A DNA stretch of 41,242 bases from contig DCEX01000031.1 of the NCBI GenBank assembly GCA_002315015.1, positions 1 to 41,242 on the forward strand. The letters are read 5' to 3'. The notes beneath the pieces were generated by a model. The model did not search any database and had not been told where the DNA came from. It was given only the letters and a program-made list of their open reading frames with translations. This DNA comes from Faecalibacterium sp. UBA1819. GTDB lineage: Bacteria; Bacillota; Clostridia; Oscillospirales; Ruminococcaceae. The translations under genes were made by a program, and so were the position numbers. This document shows, piece by piece, positions 1-9,460 of the stretch (the first letter of the stretch is position 1; each line of letters opens with the position of its first letter).

Positions 1-66
1 CCAAGCCTTTTTCCCCTTGCAGCTCAGGTTCTTTTTGACTCAGGCAGCAGCTTTTGTACAGTCCCA

Positions 67-104
67 ACGCCCGGCAGTCACGCAAGACTGCCGGGCGTTT
101 CTTA
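67..104 (+). terminator. Rho-independent terminator
   Basis: A 13-bp perfect stem (67-79 with 86-98) with a 6-nt loop is followed by a short T-rich stretch. It would end a plus-strand gene lying outside the window. Nothing else is recognisable in the first 183 bases. Confidence 0.6.
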
Positions 105-124
105 TTGAGCAGTGCCAAAAGGCG

Positions 125-175
125 CAAAAAAGGCCGGCCCAACACCGTTTCTCGGCGGTGGGACGGCCTTTTTCA
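125..175. terminator. Bidirectional terminator after sortase gene
   Basis: A long GC-rich inverted repeat, with arms near 131-147 and 156-169, has A7 on one side and T5 on the other. On the minus strand it lies 9 bases past the sortase stop codon, so it most likely ends that transcript. It could also back up the upstream plus-strand terminator. Confidence 0.75.
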
Positions 176-183
176 AGCCTTAA

Positions 184-972
184 TTATGCCGTTTGTGCGG
201 CAGGTTCCTGCGTCGTTTGGGCGGCAGCTTTCACCGCCACTACCACAAAACGTCCGTCATTGGTCACGTTGTCACAGGTGGACAAAGTAAGCAGCTGGTC
301 GCCATACGAAGCTGTAACACCCGTTTGATACAGTGCTGCATTTTGTACTGCACTGACATAAGTTTGGAATTGCTGTTCATCTGTAATGTGGGCATATTCA
401 TAGTACGGCAGCGGGTCAACAGCCGGATCGCCGGAAGTTTTAGTGTAGAACGCAGCCATCACCTGATAGTCGCCCAAGCCATACGGTGTATTAAATTGAA
501 TCACCGGATGGGAAGTCCAAAACTGTTCGTCCTCATATTGAACCAATGCATTAAACATCGTTCCGTTTTTCATGTTGTGGCCGTGAATTAACACATTCGA
601 GTCGCTGGGGGAGCTCAGCCCGTCCACAAAGGGCGTACCGCTGAGGGAGTTCTTTTTTTCAAAATCGCGGCGCAGGTAATATTGCGAATCGCTGGGAGTA
701 TACATTACAGGATAATTCAGCTTGGTACCCTCCAGATAAATCCATCCGCAAAAATCAGAATTGATTGCTTTTAAGTTTTGATACTGTGCCAGCGGGTCGA
801 CTTGTTCTTCGCCTTCCTGCGGGAGTGTTTGCTGCGCCAATTCTTCAAAGGCATTTTGCTCTTGTTCCCCACGCACCAGCGTTGTCACAACAACACCTGC
901 CGATACGACAAAAATCACCGATAAAATGACAATCAGCGCAATACGAAAGCGCTCAACCCATTTTTGATTCAT
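184..972 (-). CDS. srtB: Class B sortase
   Basis: A membrane-anchored cysteine transpeptidase of 262 aa that would attach a sorting-signal protein to peptidoglycan or act on pili. A short basic N terminus is followed by one hydrophobic segment (about residues 11-33), then the extracellular domain. The catalytic triad is visible: His132 in the GHNM motif, Cys233 in TLSTC and Arg241 in DGRF. The spacing and the TLSTC context fit class B rather than class A or D. The ATG at 972 has a GGG-rich Shine-Dalgarno about 9 bases upstream. The gene stands alone with its own terminator, and no NPQTN-type substrate is encoded in the window, so the substrate is unknown. The C-terminal tail past the beta-barrel is Ala/Gln/Thr-rich and probably disordered. 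Confidence 0.9.
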   Translation of the reverse strand: MNQKWVERFRIALIVILSVIFVVSAGVVVTTLVRGEQEQNAFEELAQQTLPQEGEEQVDPLAQYQNLKAINSDFCGWIYLEGTKLNYPVMYTPSDSQYYLRRDFEKKNSLSGTPFVDGLSSPSDSNVLIHGHNMKNGTMFNALVQYEDEQFWTSHPVIQFNTPYGLGDYQVMAAFYTKTSGDPAVDPLPYYEYAHITDEQQFQTYVSAVQNAALYQTGVTASYGDQLLTLSTCDNVTNDGRFVVVAVKAAAQTTQEPAAQTA

Positions 973-1130
973 TGTTATGCACCCTTTCTGTTAGGAGCTT
1001 TCCGAAAAACTGAAATTTTCATCTTTTCCACGGGAAGCGGCATCTGCTGCATAAACGGTCCTCACAATCCGCCTTGCAGCCGCACACTTCCTGCGAAACA
1101 TTTGTGCATTTCTTTGTTTTCAGAAACGCC

Positions 1131-3899
1131 CTATCCCACACGAATTTCCACCATGCTTTTTCCTGTTTTTGATTTTGTTACGACAATTTGTTTTTCAATC
1201 CGTTCTTTCAGCTCGGCTACATGGGAGATAATCCCGACAATGCGGTCGCCCTCGGCCAGCTGCTGCAAAGTTTGCACAGCGTGGTTTAAAATTTCTTCGC
1301 TCAACGTGCCGAAGCCTTCATCGACAAATAAAGCATCGAGTTCAATACCGCCCGCTGTGGCGCGTATTTCGTCAGAAAGCCCCAGCGCCAATGCCAGCGA
1401 CGCCACAAACGACTCACCGCCGGACAGCGAAGCCGCCGGGCGCACTGTGCCGTTATAATGGTCTTTTACGTCCAGCTCCAAGCCGCTTTTCGACTGCCTG
1501 TCTCTGGGCTGTTCGCGGCGGCAGAGTTCAAACTGGCCAAACGTCATGCGCATAAAGCGCGTGTTAGCGCGCGCGATGATGCGGTCAAAGTACGTCATCT
1601 GCACATACGTTTCCAGCGTAACTTTCTCTTTTCCCTGCACCACTCCATAAGCGGTATCGGACAACTCTTTCACCGTGCTCCATTGTTCCTGTACCTGCGC
1701 GCTGTCTTTTGCACAGCGGCCAAGCAAGCGAATGCTTTCGCGGTTTCGCTCCATGCGGCTTTTGCAAAGGCGTATTTGCTCGGTGTGTGCTTTGCGCGTC
1801 TGCTGCTGCGCGGCGCACTGCTCTTGCAGCGCCTGCACATCTTGTGCACCGGCCATCTGCTTTTCGGCTTCTTTTGCGCCGGCTCTGGCTTCCAGCAAAC
1901 TCTTTTCCACTTGTTCATAGCGACGGCGAGTCTCATCGCGCCGGTGTTCAAACGCTTGCTTTTGCGCCAGCAATGTTTGTAAATGCTGCTGCGCTTGTGT
2001 ACGGTCCGGGAACGGTAAGCTTTGTTTTAGCTCTGCCGCCTGCTTTTCCAAGGCTTGTGCAGTGGCTTGCAATGCTGCCGCTTCCTGTCCCGCCTGCTGA
2101 ATTTCCTGCTCGGGCACTTGTATTTGGCGCTGTGCCTGTTCCAGGCGGGCGGGCATCGTTTCAGCGTATTGCGCTTGCGCTTGCGCATTTTGTACCACTT
2201 GTGCTTGTGCGGCACACCGGGCCTTGCCGTCTTCCAGCCCTTTTGCAATTTGCTGCTTGAGCTGTTCCTCCGTTTCAAAGTCAAAACACGTTCGCGCCCG
2301 CTGCGCGGTATGCTCCCATGCGCTGTTCCAGCGCGCTTTTTGTGCACCGCACGCTTGGCTTGCCTCTTGTGCCGTCCGCTCGGCAGCGTCGCGCGCGGCA
2401 CGGCGCTGCTCCAATTCCGCGCGTGTTACGGCATTGGCCGGCATGACCGCCGGATGAGGATGATCGACACCGCCGCAAACGGGGCACGGCTGGCCGGGCT
2501 GCAACGTTTGTGCCAGCAATCCGGCTTGATGATCCAAAAAGGAACGCTCGACCCAGAGAAACGCCTGCGCCGCTTGACCTGCCGTTTGCTGTGCTGCAAG
2601 ATAATCCTTTTGCATCTTGGCCAGCAGCTTTTTTTCGCGGTGCATATCGCGGTAAAGCTGGGCAATTTCCTCTACCAAAGCCGCCTTTGTCTGCAAACTT
2701 TCCAGCGCATGTCTTTGGCGTTCCCACTCTGCCTGTGCTCCGGCCAGCGTTTTTTGCTCCGATATCAGCGCTTCATAAGCCGCTTGCGCCTGTGCCTTTT
2801 TCTGCTGGGCAGCTTGGGCACGCTTTTGCTGTGCCGCGTTCTTCTCTTGGGCAATTTGGCGTTCTTTGCCCAGCCGCTCCAGCGTGTCGTATTGAGCCAG
2901 CATTTGGGTTTGCGCCTGCACCTGTGTGCATAACTGCTCATATGCTGGGGTTTCCTGTTCTATCGCCGTAAGCTGCGCCCGCAGCTGTTCTTCCCGCGGG
3001 GTCTGCTGCTGAATGAGAGCCATGGCCTGTTCCCAGCGCTTTTGGGCGGCCTGTGCCGCTTGCGCCTGCCCCAGCTTGCGTTCGGTTTCACTCAGCATTT
3101 GTTCCATTTCCGCCAGCTGTGTCTCCATCGCAGTCACGGCGTGTTCATCCTCGTTTTCCTGTTCTTGCGCCAATGCCACGACACAGGCGGCAAAATCGGG
3201 CGGAGGATTGGAGAGCAGGCCGCAAAGCCTTTCGGCGCGCTCGGTATCCGGCGGCATCACAGCCATTTTTGCCGCCTGCATCATTTGGGTTTCCAGCGCC
3301 GCGGCCTTTTGCTTCCACTCATTGGCTTGTGCGCGAAGCCGGTCTTGCAGCACGGCATACGACTCGGTATGAAACAGCTCACGGAAAATTTCCATGCGTT
3401 TTTCGGTGTTTGCCAACAGGAGCCGCTGAAAATCGCCCTGTGCCAGCATCGCAATTTGGCAAAAACGATTGCGGTCTAACCCCAGCAGCTCGGTAATCTC
3501 TTTGGTGACGGCATCCACTTTTGTTACCACCGTGCCGTCGGGCCGAGTGAGAACAGCATCCGGCGCTTGTGCCGTCATGCCCTCACCGCGCTTGGACGGG
3601 CGCAGATAGGCGGGGTTTCGCCGCACAATGTAGTGCTGCCCATGGTGTACAAAGTCCAGCTCTACAAAGGTGGGCGTATCGGCAGCGGCGTAACGGCTGC
3701 GCAGCATATCGGCACTTCGGCTTTCGCCGCTGGCGCGGCCGTAAAGCGCAAACGTGATGGCGTCAAACAGCGATGTTTTACCTGCGCCGGTGTCGCCGGT
3801 AATCAAGTACAGTCCGCGCTCGCCGAGCTTAGAAAAATTCACCGTTGCTTCGTCGCCGTAAGGGCCGAAGGCGCTGATGGTTAAACGATAGGGTTTCAT
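1131..3899 (-). CDS. sbcC: SbcC, ATPase subunit of SbcCD nuclease
   Basis: Rad50-like SMC-family ATPase (922 aa) that partners SbcD to cut hairpins, palindromes and blocked DNA ends. The N-terminal Walker A is GDTGAGKT within the first 50 residues. A long Ala/Gln/Glu-rich coiled coil follows, broken near residue 470 by the CPVC zinc-hook motif, then a second coiled coil. The C terminus carries the ABC signature LSGGESF and a Walker B ending in DALFVDEGFGTL. I chose the ATG at 3899 because MKPYRLTISAFGPYG is the family N terminus and a GGAGG lies just upstream, inside the sbcD 3' end. An ATG 48 bases earlier is less likely. Only one base separates the sbcD stop from this start, so the two are translationally coupled. 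Confidence 0.95.
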   Translation of the reverse strand: MKPYRLTISAFGPYGDEATVNFSKLGERGLYLITGDTGAGKTSLFDAITFALYGRASGESRSADMLRSRYAAADTPTFVELDFVHHGQHYIVRRNPAYLRPSKRGEGMTAQAPDAVLTRPDGTVVTKVDAVTKEITELLGLDRNRFCQIAMLAQGDFQRLLLANTEKRMEIFRELFHTESYAVLQDRLRAQANEWKQKAAALETQMMQAAKMAVMPPDTERAERLCGLLSNPPPDFAACVVALAQEQENEDEHAVTAMETQLAEMEQMLSETERKLGQAQAAQAAQKRWEQAMALIQQQTPREEQLRAQLTAIEQETPAYEQLCTQVQAQTQMLAQYDTLERLGKERQIAQEKNAAQQKRAQAAQQKKAQAQAAYEALISEQKTLAGAQAEWERQRHALESLQTKAALVEEIAQLYRDMHREKKLLAKMQKDYLAAQQTAGQAAQAFLWVERSFLDHQAGLLAQTLQPGQPCPVCGGVDHPHPAVMPANAVTRAELEQRRAARDAAERTAQEASQACGAQKARWNSAWEHTAQRARTCFDFETEEQLKQQIAKGLEDGKARCAAQAQVVQNAQAQAQYAETMPARLEQAQRQIQVPEQEIQQAGQEAAALQATAQALEKQAAELKQSLPFPDRTQAQQHLQTLLAQKQAFEHRRDETRRRYEQVEKSLLEARAGAKEAEKQMAGAQDVQALQEQCAAQQQTRKAHTEQIRLCKSRMERNRESIRLLGRCAKDSAQVQEQWSTVKELSDTAYGVVQGKEKVTLETYVQMTYFDRIIARANTRFMRMTFGQFELCRREQPRDRQSKSGLELDVKDHYNGTVRPAASLSGGESFVASLALALGLSDEIRATAGGIELDALFVDEGFGTLSEEILNHAVQTLQQLAEGDRIVGIISHVAELKERIEKQIVVTKSKTGKSMVEIRVG

Positions 3900-3900
3900 A

Positions 3901-5034
3901 TCATCGCTCCTCCCATACAGCTTCAATTTCTTTTTCCAGCAAAGCACGCTGGCGCTCTGTCAGCGGTTTTTCGTTTTGCCATTCAAAAAAGCGGCAAAAT
4001 AGTTCCATAGGGGTCGCTTCGTCCTGCACGGTTGCTTCCGGCATGGAGGCACCCGCTCGGGTTCGCGTGTTATCGTAATCCACGCGCATCACATTGGGGT
4101 AAATGCTGCGCAGCTTACCAACGGCATCCAGCACCTCGGTCTCATCGGTTAAAGTGATATGCAGGTAATCATCCGTGGCGGTACCCTCATAAAAGGTACG
4201 CGCCGTCACTTCATCGTAAGTGCCTCGGATGGTGCGCAGGTCGTGCAAAGGCGTGAGCGGACACAGCTTGATGTCAATTTCTCCGGGCTGATTGAACGTA
4301 ATCAGCGTGACGCTTTTTGTGCCGCGTGCTTCCGAAAGGGAGTATTTCAAGGGCGAGCCGCAATAGCGAACGGTTTCACGCCCCACCCGCTGCGGGCTGT
4401 GAATATGCCCGAGCGCCACATAGTCATATGCGGCGAACAGCGCCGCGTCAATATTTTCTGCGCCGCCAACGCTCAACTCCTCCGAACCGCCCGTTTTAGC
4501 GCCTGTCACAAATTGATGTGCCACCAAGATGCTGCGCCGTCCTTGGTGCGGCGGGTTGCTGCGAAGCACCACGGCTGCCGCGTCTTGATAACTTTCCATC
4601 GTATCCTCGGGATAAAACGGGCGCACCACCGATGGTTTTAAAAAAGGCATCAGCCAAACGTCCAGTTCGCCGTATTCATCGTTCAGCGTGCAGCAAGTCA
4701 GGCGGCCATCAAATACCGGGGAAAGATACACCCTGCTTTTTTGCAAAAGATGGGCGCCAAAGGCCAAGCGCTCGGGCGAATCGTGATTGCCCGCTATCAG
4801 CAAAACGGTGCATTCCAGCGCCTCCAGCCGCGTGAGAAAATCGTCAAACAGCGTTACTGCCTGCGCAGACGGCACACTTTTGTCGTACACATCTCCCGCA
4901 ATCAATACCGTATTGACTTGCTCATTTATTACAATTTGCAATATTTGATTCAAAATATACTTTTGGTCTTCCAGCATAGAAAATTCGTTTACCCGTTTTC
5001 CCAAATGCAGGTCAGACAAATGCAACAGCTTCAT
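3901..5034 (-). CDS. sbcD: SbcD, nuclease subunit of SbcCD
   Basis: Mre11-like metallophosphoesterase (377 aa) supplying the Mn-dependent exo- and endonuclease activity of SbcCD. The metal-binding motifs occur in order: SDLHLG at the N terminus, AGDVYD, AGNHDSPERL and GHIHSPQ. The C-terminal third is the capping domain that meets SbcC. Length is normal for the family. It is the first gene of a two-gene operon with sbcC. A possible -10 box (TACAAT on the minus strand, 5098-5103) lies about 65 bases upstream of the ATG, with only a weak -35. Confidence 0.95.
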   Translation of the reverse strand: MKLLHLSDLHLGKRVNEFSMLEDQKYILNQILQIVINEQVNTVLIAGDVYDKSVPSAQAVTLFDDFLTRLEALECTVLLIAGNHDSPERLAFGAHLLQKSRVYLSPVFDGRLTCCTLNDEYGELDVWLMPFLKPSVVRPFYPEDTMESYQDAAAVVLRSNPPHQGRRSILVAHQFVTGAKTGGSEELSVGGAENIDAALFAAYDYVALGHIHSPQRVGRETVRYCGSPLKYSLSEARGTKSVTLITFNQPGEIDIKLCPLTPLHDLRTIRGTYDEVTARTFYEGTATDDYLHITLTDETEVLDAVGKLRSIYPNVMRVDYDNTRTRAGASMPEATVQDEATPMELFCRFFEWQNEKPLTERQRALLEKEIEAVWEER

Positions 5035-5426
5035 GGCGTTTACTCCTTTGTCTGTCGGTCGCCTATCGTTTTATAACGCTTTTGCAACAGTGCCTTTATT
5101 GTACCATAAATCAAACAAAATTTCACCTGTTTATGCCGCTTCACTGCTGTTTTCACACATCGCCGCTTTGCGTCAGCTCCAGGCTTCGCTTTTTTCCAAA
5201 ATCAAGGCTGCATTTCTTTTTGCAGCAAAAAAGAGATAGCTTTTGCTAACAAAAAGCTCTTTACATTTTGAGGTTCATAAGTTAAAATAAAATCGTTGGT
5301 TAGCTAATGCTAATCAGCGCCACAACATAACAGGGTGAGAAAGATTTTTGCACGGTATTTTTCACAGCACTTTTCTTCCGTGTTCCGTCTTTTTCATCTG
5401 AATTCCAACTCCATCCTTCATAACGC

Positions 5427-5456
5427 AAAAAACCGTCCCGGCCGGGGCGGTTTTTT
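5427..5456. terminator. Terminator-like hairpin
   Basis: A 7-bp GC stem (5433-5439 with 5444-5450, one G-T pair) is flanked by A6 and T6, so it can act on either strand. It lies about 100 bases beyond the adhE stop and may be a second, backup terminator. Confidence 0.6.
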
Positions 5457-5507
5457 GTTTTCAGCTTTTGCAGCCGTCCGCCGGGCGTTTTGCTTGCAGC
5501 AAAACGC

Positions 5508-5535
5508 AAAAAACCGCCCTTTCGGGCGGCTTTTT
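5508..5535 (-). terminator. adhE terminator
   Basis: A perfect 6-bp CCGCCC/GGGCGG stem with a 4-nt loop, A6 on one side and T5 on the other. On the minus strand it starts 23 bases after the adhE stop codon and ends in T6. Confidence 0.75.
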
Positions 5536-5558
5536 GCTGTTTGGAAAAGAAAGGTGAA

Positions 5559-8168
5559 TTATTCACCGTAATAAGTTTTCTTGTAGATCTCCTGAATCTC
5601 AGTAACCAGGGGATATACCGGGTTTGCAGTGGTGCACTGATCTTCAAATGCTTTGTAGCTCAAGTCGCTCAGTTTGCTCATGAACTCAGCCTCATCAATG
5701 CCGCAGTCTTTGATGGACATCGGACGATCGGTAGCCTTCATCAGGTTGCGAACAGCCTCGATCAAAGCCTTGATGGCATCCTCTTTGGAAGCATTCGGAG
5801 CGCACAAGCCCAAACGACGTGCAATCTTTGCATAGCGCTCGTCTGCCACATACTCCTTATATTTCGGGAAGGAAGCAAACTTAGTGGGCTTTGTTGCGTT
5901 GTAAGCGATCACATACGGCATCAACAGTGCGTTTGCACGGCCATGCGGGATGTGATACTCACCGCCCAGCTTGTGAGCCATGGAGTGGTTCAAGCCGAGG
6001 AATGCGTTGGTGAAAGCCATACCGGCGATGCAGGATGCGTTGTGCATCTTCTCGCGGGCAACGGGATCGCCATTGTAGGATTTCTCGAGGTACTCAAATA
6101 CCATCTCGATTGCCTGCAATGCCAAGCCGTCGGTGTAGTCGGAAGCCATCACGGAAACGTAAGCCTCAATGGCGTGAGTCAAAACGTCCAAACCAGTGTC
6201 AGCAACGATGCTCTTGGGCATGGACAGCGTGAACTGCGGGTCGATGATCGCAACGTCCGGGGTCAGGCTGTAATCGGCCAAGGGATATTTGATGTTGCCG
6301 TTCTTCTTGTCGGTGATAACCGAGAAGCTGGTAACCTCGGAACCGGTACCGGAAGTGGTCGGGATAGCAACCAGCTTCGTTTTGGTGCCAAGCTCCGGGA
6401 ACTTGAACGCACGTTTGCGGATATCGAGGAAGCGCTGACGCAGACCGTCAAAGCTTGTATCGGGATGCTCGTAGAACAGCCACATACCCTTTGCAGCGTC
6501 GATTGCGGAACCGCCGCCGATTGCAATGATCACGTCGGGCTGGAAGGCACGCATTGCCTCAACACCGCGCATGATGCACTCTACGGAAGGATCGCTCTCA
6601 ACATCGGAGTAGATTTCGCTGTGGCAGTACTGTGCGCGTTTACGCAGGTAGTACAGAACTTTGTCCACGTTGCCGAGCTTCACCATGACAGGGTCGGTAA
6701 CGATGAACGCGCGAGAGATGTCCTCCATTTTCTCCAAGTACTGGATGGAGTCGTTCTCAAAGTAGATCTTCGGCGGAATCTTGAACCACTGCATATTGAC
6801 TCTCCTCTTGGCAATGCGCTTTTTGTTGATGAGGTTTACGGTGGTGACGTTCTGAGACACCGAGTTTTTACCGTAAGAACCGCAGCCCAGCGTCAAGGAC
6901 GGAGTGTTGGTGTTGTAGATATCACCGATAGCACCCTGAGAGGAGGGGCTGTTTACAATGATACGGCCTACGCGCATTGCAATGCCGTACTCGTCGGCAA
7001 TCTTCATATCGCCGGTGTGGATAACTGCGGAGTGGCCCAAACCGCCCAGCTCGAGCATCTTGTTGGCATAATCGAAGCCCTGCTCTTTGCTGTCAACGAT
7101 GAAGTAAGCCAATACCGGGCTCAGCTTCTCTTTTGCCATGGGATGGCCGCTGTCGGGACGATCCACAGGAACAATCAAAATCTTAGTTTTCTCGGGCACA
7201 TTGATGCCGGCCTGCTGTGCAATCCAGTGTGCGCTGCGGCCAACAACCGGTGCGAAAACGCCCTTGTTGGGGTCGGGGAACATATAAGCGCTGAGCTTAT
7301 CGGTTTCCTCTTTGTTCAAGAAGTAGCAGCCGTTGTCCTTCATGAATTTCTCGAAGTCCTTTGCCAGCTCCTTCTCCACGATAACAGCCTGCTCAGAAGC
7401 GCAGATCATGCCGTTGTCGAAGGTTTTGGACATCATGAGGTCGGTGCATGCGCGATGCAGGTCTGCCGATTTCTCGATGAAGCAGGGCACGTTGCCCGGG
7501 CCAACGCCCAAAGCGGGTTTGCCGCAGCTGTAAGCTGCCTGCACCATGCCGGGGCCGCCGGTTGCCAAGATGGTAGCAACGCCGGGGTGATTCATCAAAG
7601 CGCCGGTTGCGTCAATGGACGGCTTGTCGATCCACTGAATGCAGTTCTTCGGTGCGCCGGCCTTCACAGCTGCTTCGTACACGATGCGGGCAGCTTCCGC
7701 AGAGCACTTCTGTGCAGACGGATGGAAGCCGAAGATGATGGGGTTGCGGGTCTTGACAGCGATCAAGCACTTGAACATGGTGGTAGAGGTGGGGTTGGTG
7801 GTCGGGGTTACGCCGCAGATGACGCCCACGGGCTCAGCAACCTCAACATAGCCCTCCATCTCGTTCTCGTCAAGAATACCAACGGTTTTCTCGCGCTTGA
7901 TGTCGTGCCAGATATACTCGGTGGCAAACATGTTTTTGATAACCTTGTCCTCGTACACGCCGCGGCCGGTTTCCTCAACAGCCATGCGTGCGAGCTCCTG
8001 GTGCTTGTCCAAGCCTGCCAGAGCCATCTCGTGAACGATGTGGTCAATCTGCTCCTGATCCAGTGCCAAGAACTCCTTCAAAGCAACCTGAGCCTTGCTG
8101 ACAAGGCCGTCGATCATGCCTTTGACATCGGTCTCGGCGGGGGCAACGGTGGTTTTTTTCTCAGCCAT
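5559..8168 (-). CDS. adhE: Bifunctional acetaldehyde/alcohol dehydrogenase AdhE
   Basis: An 869-aa fusion enzyme that reduces acetyl-CoA to acetaldehyde and then ethanol using two NADH, the main route of NAD regeneration in ethanol-forming anaerobes. The N-terminal half is an aldehyde dehydrogenase with the catalytic cysteine in DNGMICASEQ near residue 250. A linker with GCGSYGKNS joins it to an iron-dependent alcohol dehydrogenase half containing GGGSAIDAAK and the metal-binding histidines of NHSMAHKLGG and HGRANA. AdhE proteins assemble into spirosome filaments (family knowledge). The ATG at 8168 has GAGGAG upstream. Expression is probably under Rex control through the operator listed separately. 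A long open frame on the opposite strand is only a shadow. Confidence 0.97.
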   Translation of the reverse strand: MAEKKTTVAPAETDVKGMIDGLVSKAQVALKEFLALDQEQIDHIVHEMALAGLDKHQELARMAVEETGRGVYEDKVIKNMFATEYIWHDIKREKTVGILDENEMEGYVEVAEPVGVICGVTPTTNPTSTTMFKCLIAVKTRNPIIFGFHPSAQKCSAEAARIVYEAAVKAGAPKNCIQWIDKPSIDATGALMNHPGVATILATGGPGMVQAAYSCGKPALGVGPGNVPCFIEKSADLHRACTDLMMSKTFDNGMICASEQAVIVEKELAKDFEKFMKDNGCYFLNKEETDKLSAYMFPDPNKGVFAPVVGRSAHWIAQQAGINVPEKTKILIVPVDRPDSGHPMAKEKLSPVLAYFIVDSKEQGFDYANKMLELGGLGHSAVIHTGDMKIADEYGIAMRVGRIIVNSPSSQGAIGDIYNTNTPSLTLGCGSYGKNSVSQNVTTVNLINKKRIAKRRVNMQWFKIPPKIYFENDSIQYLEKMEDISRAFIVTDPVMVKLGNVDKVLYYLRKRAQYCHSEIYSDVESDPSVECIMRGVEAMRAFQPDVIIAIGGGSAIDAAKGMWLFYEHPDTSFDGLRQRFLDIRKRAFKFPELGTKTKLVAIPTTSGTGSEVTSFSVITDKKNGNIKYPLADYSLTPDVAIIDPQFTLSMPKSIVADTGLDVLTHAIEAYVSVMASDYTDGLALQAIEMVFEYLEKSYNGDPVAREKMHNASCIAGMAFTNAFLGLNHSMAHKLGGEYHIPHGRANALLMPYVIAYNATKPTKFASFPKYKEYVADERYAKIARRLGLCAPNASKEDAIKALIEAVRNLMKATDRPMSIKDCGIDEAEFMSKLSDLSYKAFEDQCTTANPVYPLVTEIQEIYKKTYYGE

Positions 8169-8277
8169 TTTTGTGCTCCTCTCAAATTAGTCTTTTCCAA
8201 ACAGGCAAAATGCACGGTGCATTTGTGCCGAAGATGAGCGCGTGGGCTTTTACGCCTTCGGCTCTCTCGATGCTCCT

Positions 8278-8307
8278 ATTGTACCACAGTTGTTAAATGT
8301 TTATCAA
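8278..8307 (-). promoter_or_regulatory. adhE promoter
   Basis: On the minus strand, TTGATA (8302-8307) and TACAAT (8278-8283) are 18 bases apart, a sigma-A type promoter. It predicts a start near 8271 and a roughly 100-nt leader before the adhE ATG. Confidence 0.6.
8290..8307. promoter_or_regulatory. Rex-type operator at adhE
   Basis: TTGTTAAATGTTTATCAA matches the published Rex consensus TTGTTAA-N4-TTAACAA at all but one position of the two half-sites. It covers the -35 box and part of the spacer of the predicted adhE promoter. This is where a redox repressor released by a high NADH/NAD ratio would block transcription. No rex gene is in the window. Confidence 0.65.
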
Positions 8308-8429
8308 TACACGGAAAGCCCTAATGTTAAAGTTTTCACAAGCCCCTTTTTGTACAAAGTGACAAAGCAGCGCTATTTTGTTATTTTTTTGTCGATTTCT
8401 CTTGACGCAGCTTTTTTCAGATTTTTCTT

Positions 8430-8457
8430 TTGTGTTCGGCAGCTCTTATAGTATAAT
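8430..8457 (+). promoter_or_regulatory. prmA-rsmE promoter
   Basis: TTGTGT (8430-8435) and TATAAT (8452-8457) with a 16-base spacer lie about 65 bases upstream of the prmA ATG. The rest of the 8169-8521 gap holds only this promoter, the adhE promoter and its operator. Confidence 0.6.
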
Positions 8458-8521
8458 AGGAAAACAAAGAAATCATACGGGCTTTCGCCAAGGCTCGTTT
8501 AAAAAAGGAGCATTGTCATTT

Positions 8522-9436
8522 ATGGAATGGACTGATATTAAAACCACGATTCCCGCCCGCTTTGCCGACAGCGCCGAAGCCATTGCCACCGGCATTTCCG
8601 GCGGCGGCATTTATATTGAGGACTACCGCGACTTGGAAGCGCAGGTGGAGGCCATTGCGCACGTCGATTTAATCGAGCAGGAGCTTTTGGACAAAAACCG
8701 CGACGAAGTGATTGTGCACTTGTATCTTTCTCCCGACGAAAATGCCGCCGAAGTGGCCGAGCTGATGCAGGACCGTCTGGCACGCGCCGAAATCCCCTAC
8801 CGCATGGAGCTTTCCGGCGTGCAGCAAGAGGACTGGGAGAACAGCTGGAAGCAGTATTATCACGCCATGGACATTGGCAGCCGCTTGGCCATCGTGCCCA
8901 GCTGGGAGGAGTACACCACCGACCGTGCAGTGATTACGCTTGACCCCGGCATGGCCTTCGGCACCGGCACCCATGAGACCACCGCGCTTTGCCTGGAAAC
9001 GCTCGATTCTGTCATCAAAGGCGGCGAGCGCGTGCTCGATATCGGCACGGGTTCCGGCATTTTGGCCATCGCCGCGCTGAAACTGGGCGCAGAAAGCGCC
9101 GAGGGCGTAGACATTGACCCCATGTGTGTACGCACTGCAGGCGAAAACGCCGCACGCAACGGCGTCAGCGACAAGCTGAAAGTGCTGATTGGCGATTTGT
9201 CCGACAAAGCCGCCGGCGTGTATGATATCATTTGCGCCAATATCGTCGCCAACGCCATCAAAGCGCTTTCGCCGCAAATTCCCGCTTTGCTCGCCGAAAA
9301 CGGACTGTTTATTGCCAGCGGCATCATTGACACGCGCCGCGATGAAGTGATTGACGCGGTCTGCGCCGCGGGTCTGCGCGTGGAGGAAGTGAAGGAGAAA
9401 AACGGCTGGGCGGCGCTCATCTGCCGCCACGCATAA
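8522..9436 (+). CDS. prmA: Ribosomal protein L11 methyltransferase PrmA
   Basis: SAM-dependent methyltransferase (304 aa) that trimethylates ribosomal protein L11. An N-terminal L11-recognition domain leads into a Rossmann methyltransferase fold. FGTGTHETT and the SAM-binding LDIGTGSGILAIAALKLGA are visible in the middle, and the NIVAN motif follows. I chose the ATG at 8522 (MEWTDIK) because AAAAGGAG lies 10-17 bases upstream. The open frame runs 144 bases further 5', but that extension overlaps the promoter and is not conserved-looking. It sits 24 bases before rsmE, an arrangement common in Firmicutes. Confidence 0.95.
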   Translation: MEWTDIKTTIPARFADSAEAIATGISGGGIYIEDYRDLEAQVEAIAHVDLIEQELLDKNRDEVIVHLYLSPDENAAEVAELMQDRLARAEIPYRMELSGVQQEDWENSWKQYYHAMDIGSRLAIVPSWEEYTTDRAVITLDPGMAFGTGTHETTALCLETLDSVIKGGERVLDIGTGSGILAIAALKLGAESAEGVDIDPMCVRTAGENAARNGVSDKLKVLIGDLSDKAAGVYDIICANIVANAIKALSPQIPALLAENGLFIASGIIDTRRDEVIDAVCAAGLRVEEVKEKNGWAALICRHA

Positions 9437-9460
9437 TGCGCCCTTGAAAGGAGTTTTTTC

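Larger units (their letters stand above)
5035..5558. other. Intergenic: sbcD promoter region and terminators
   Basis: A 524-bp gap between the sbcD start and the adhE stop. It holds the candidate sbcD -10 box at 5098-5103, a weak A/T-rich inverted repeat at 5231-5262, a palindromic stem at 5486-5506 and the two terminators listed separately. The open frames across 5300-5650 are short and compositionally odd, and I see no gene in them. Confidence 0.6.

Noticed and set aside
1458..3884. Several long open frames antisense or out of frame in sbcC
   Set aside because: They are Leu/Arg/Cys-rich translations of the coiled-coil repeats and show no start signals.
5490..8237. 915-codon open frame antisense to adhE
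   Set aside because: It lies opposite a complete, motif-rich AdhE, has no recognisable domain and no ribosome site, and its openness follows from codon bias on the other strand.
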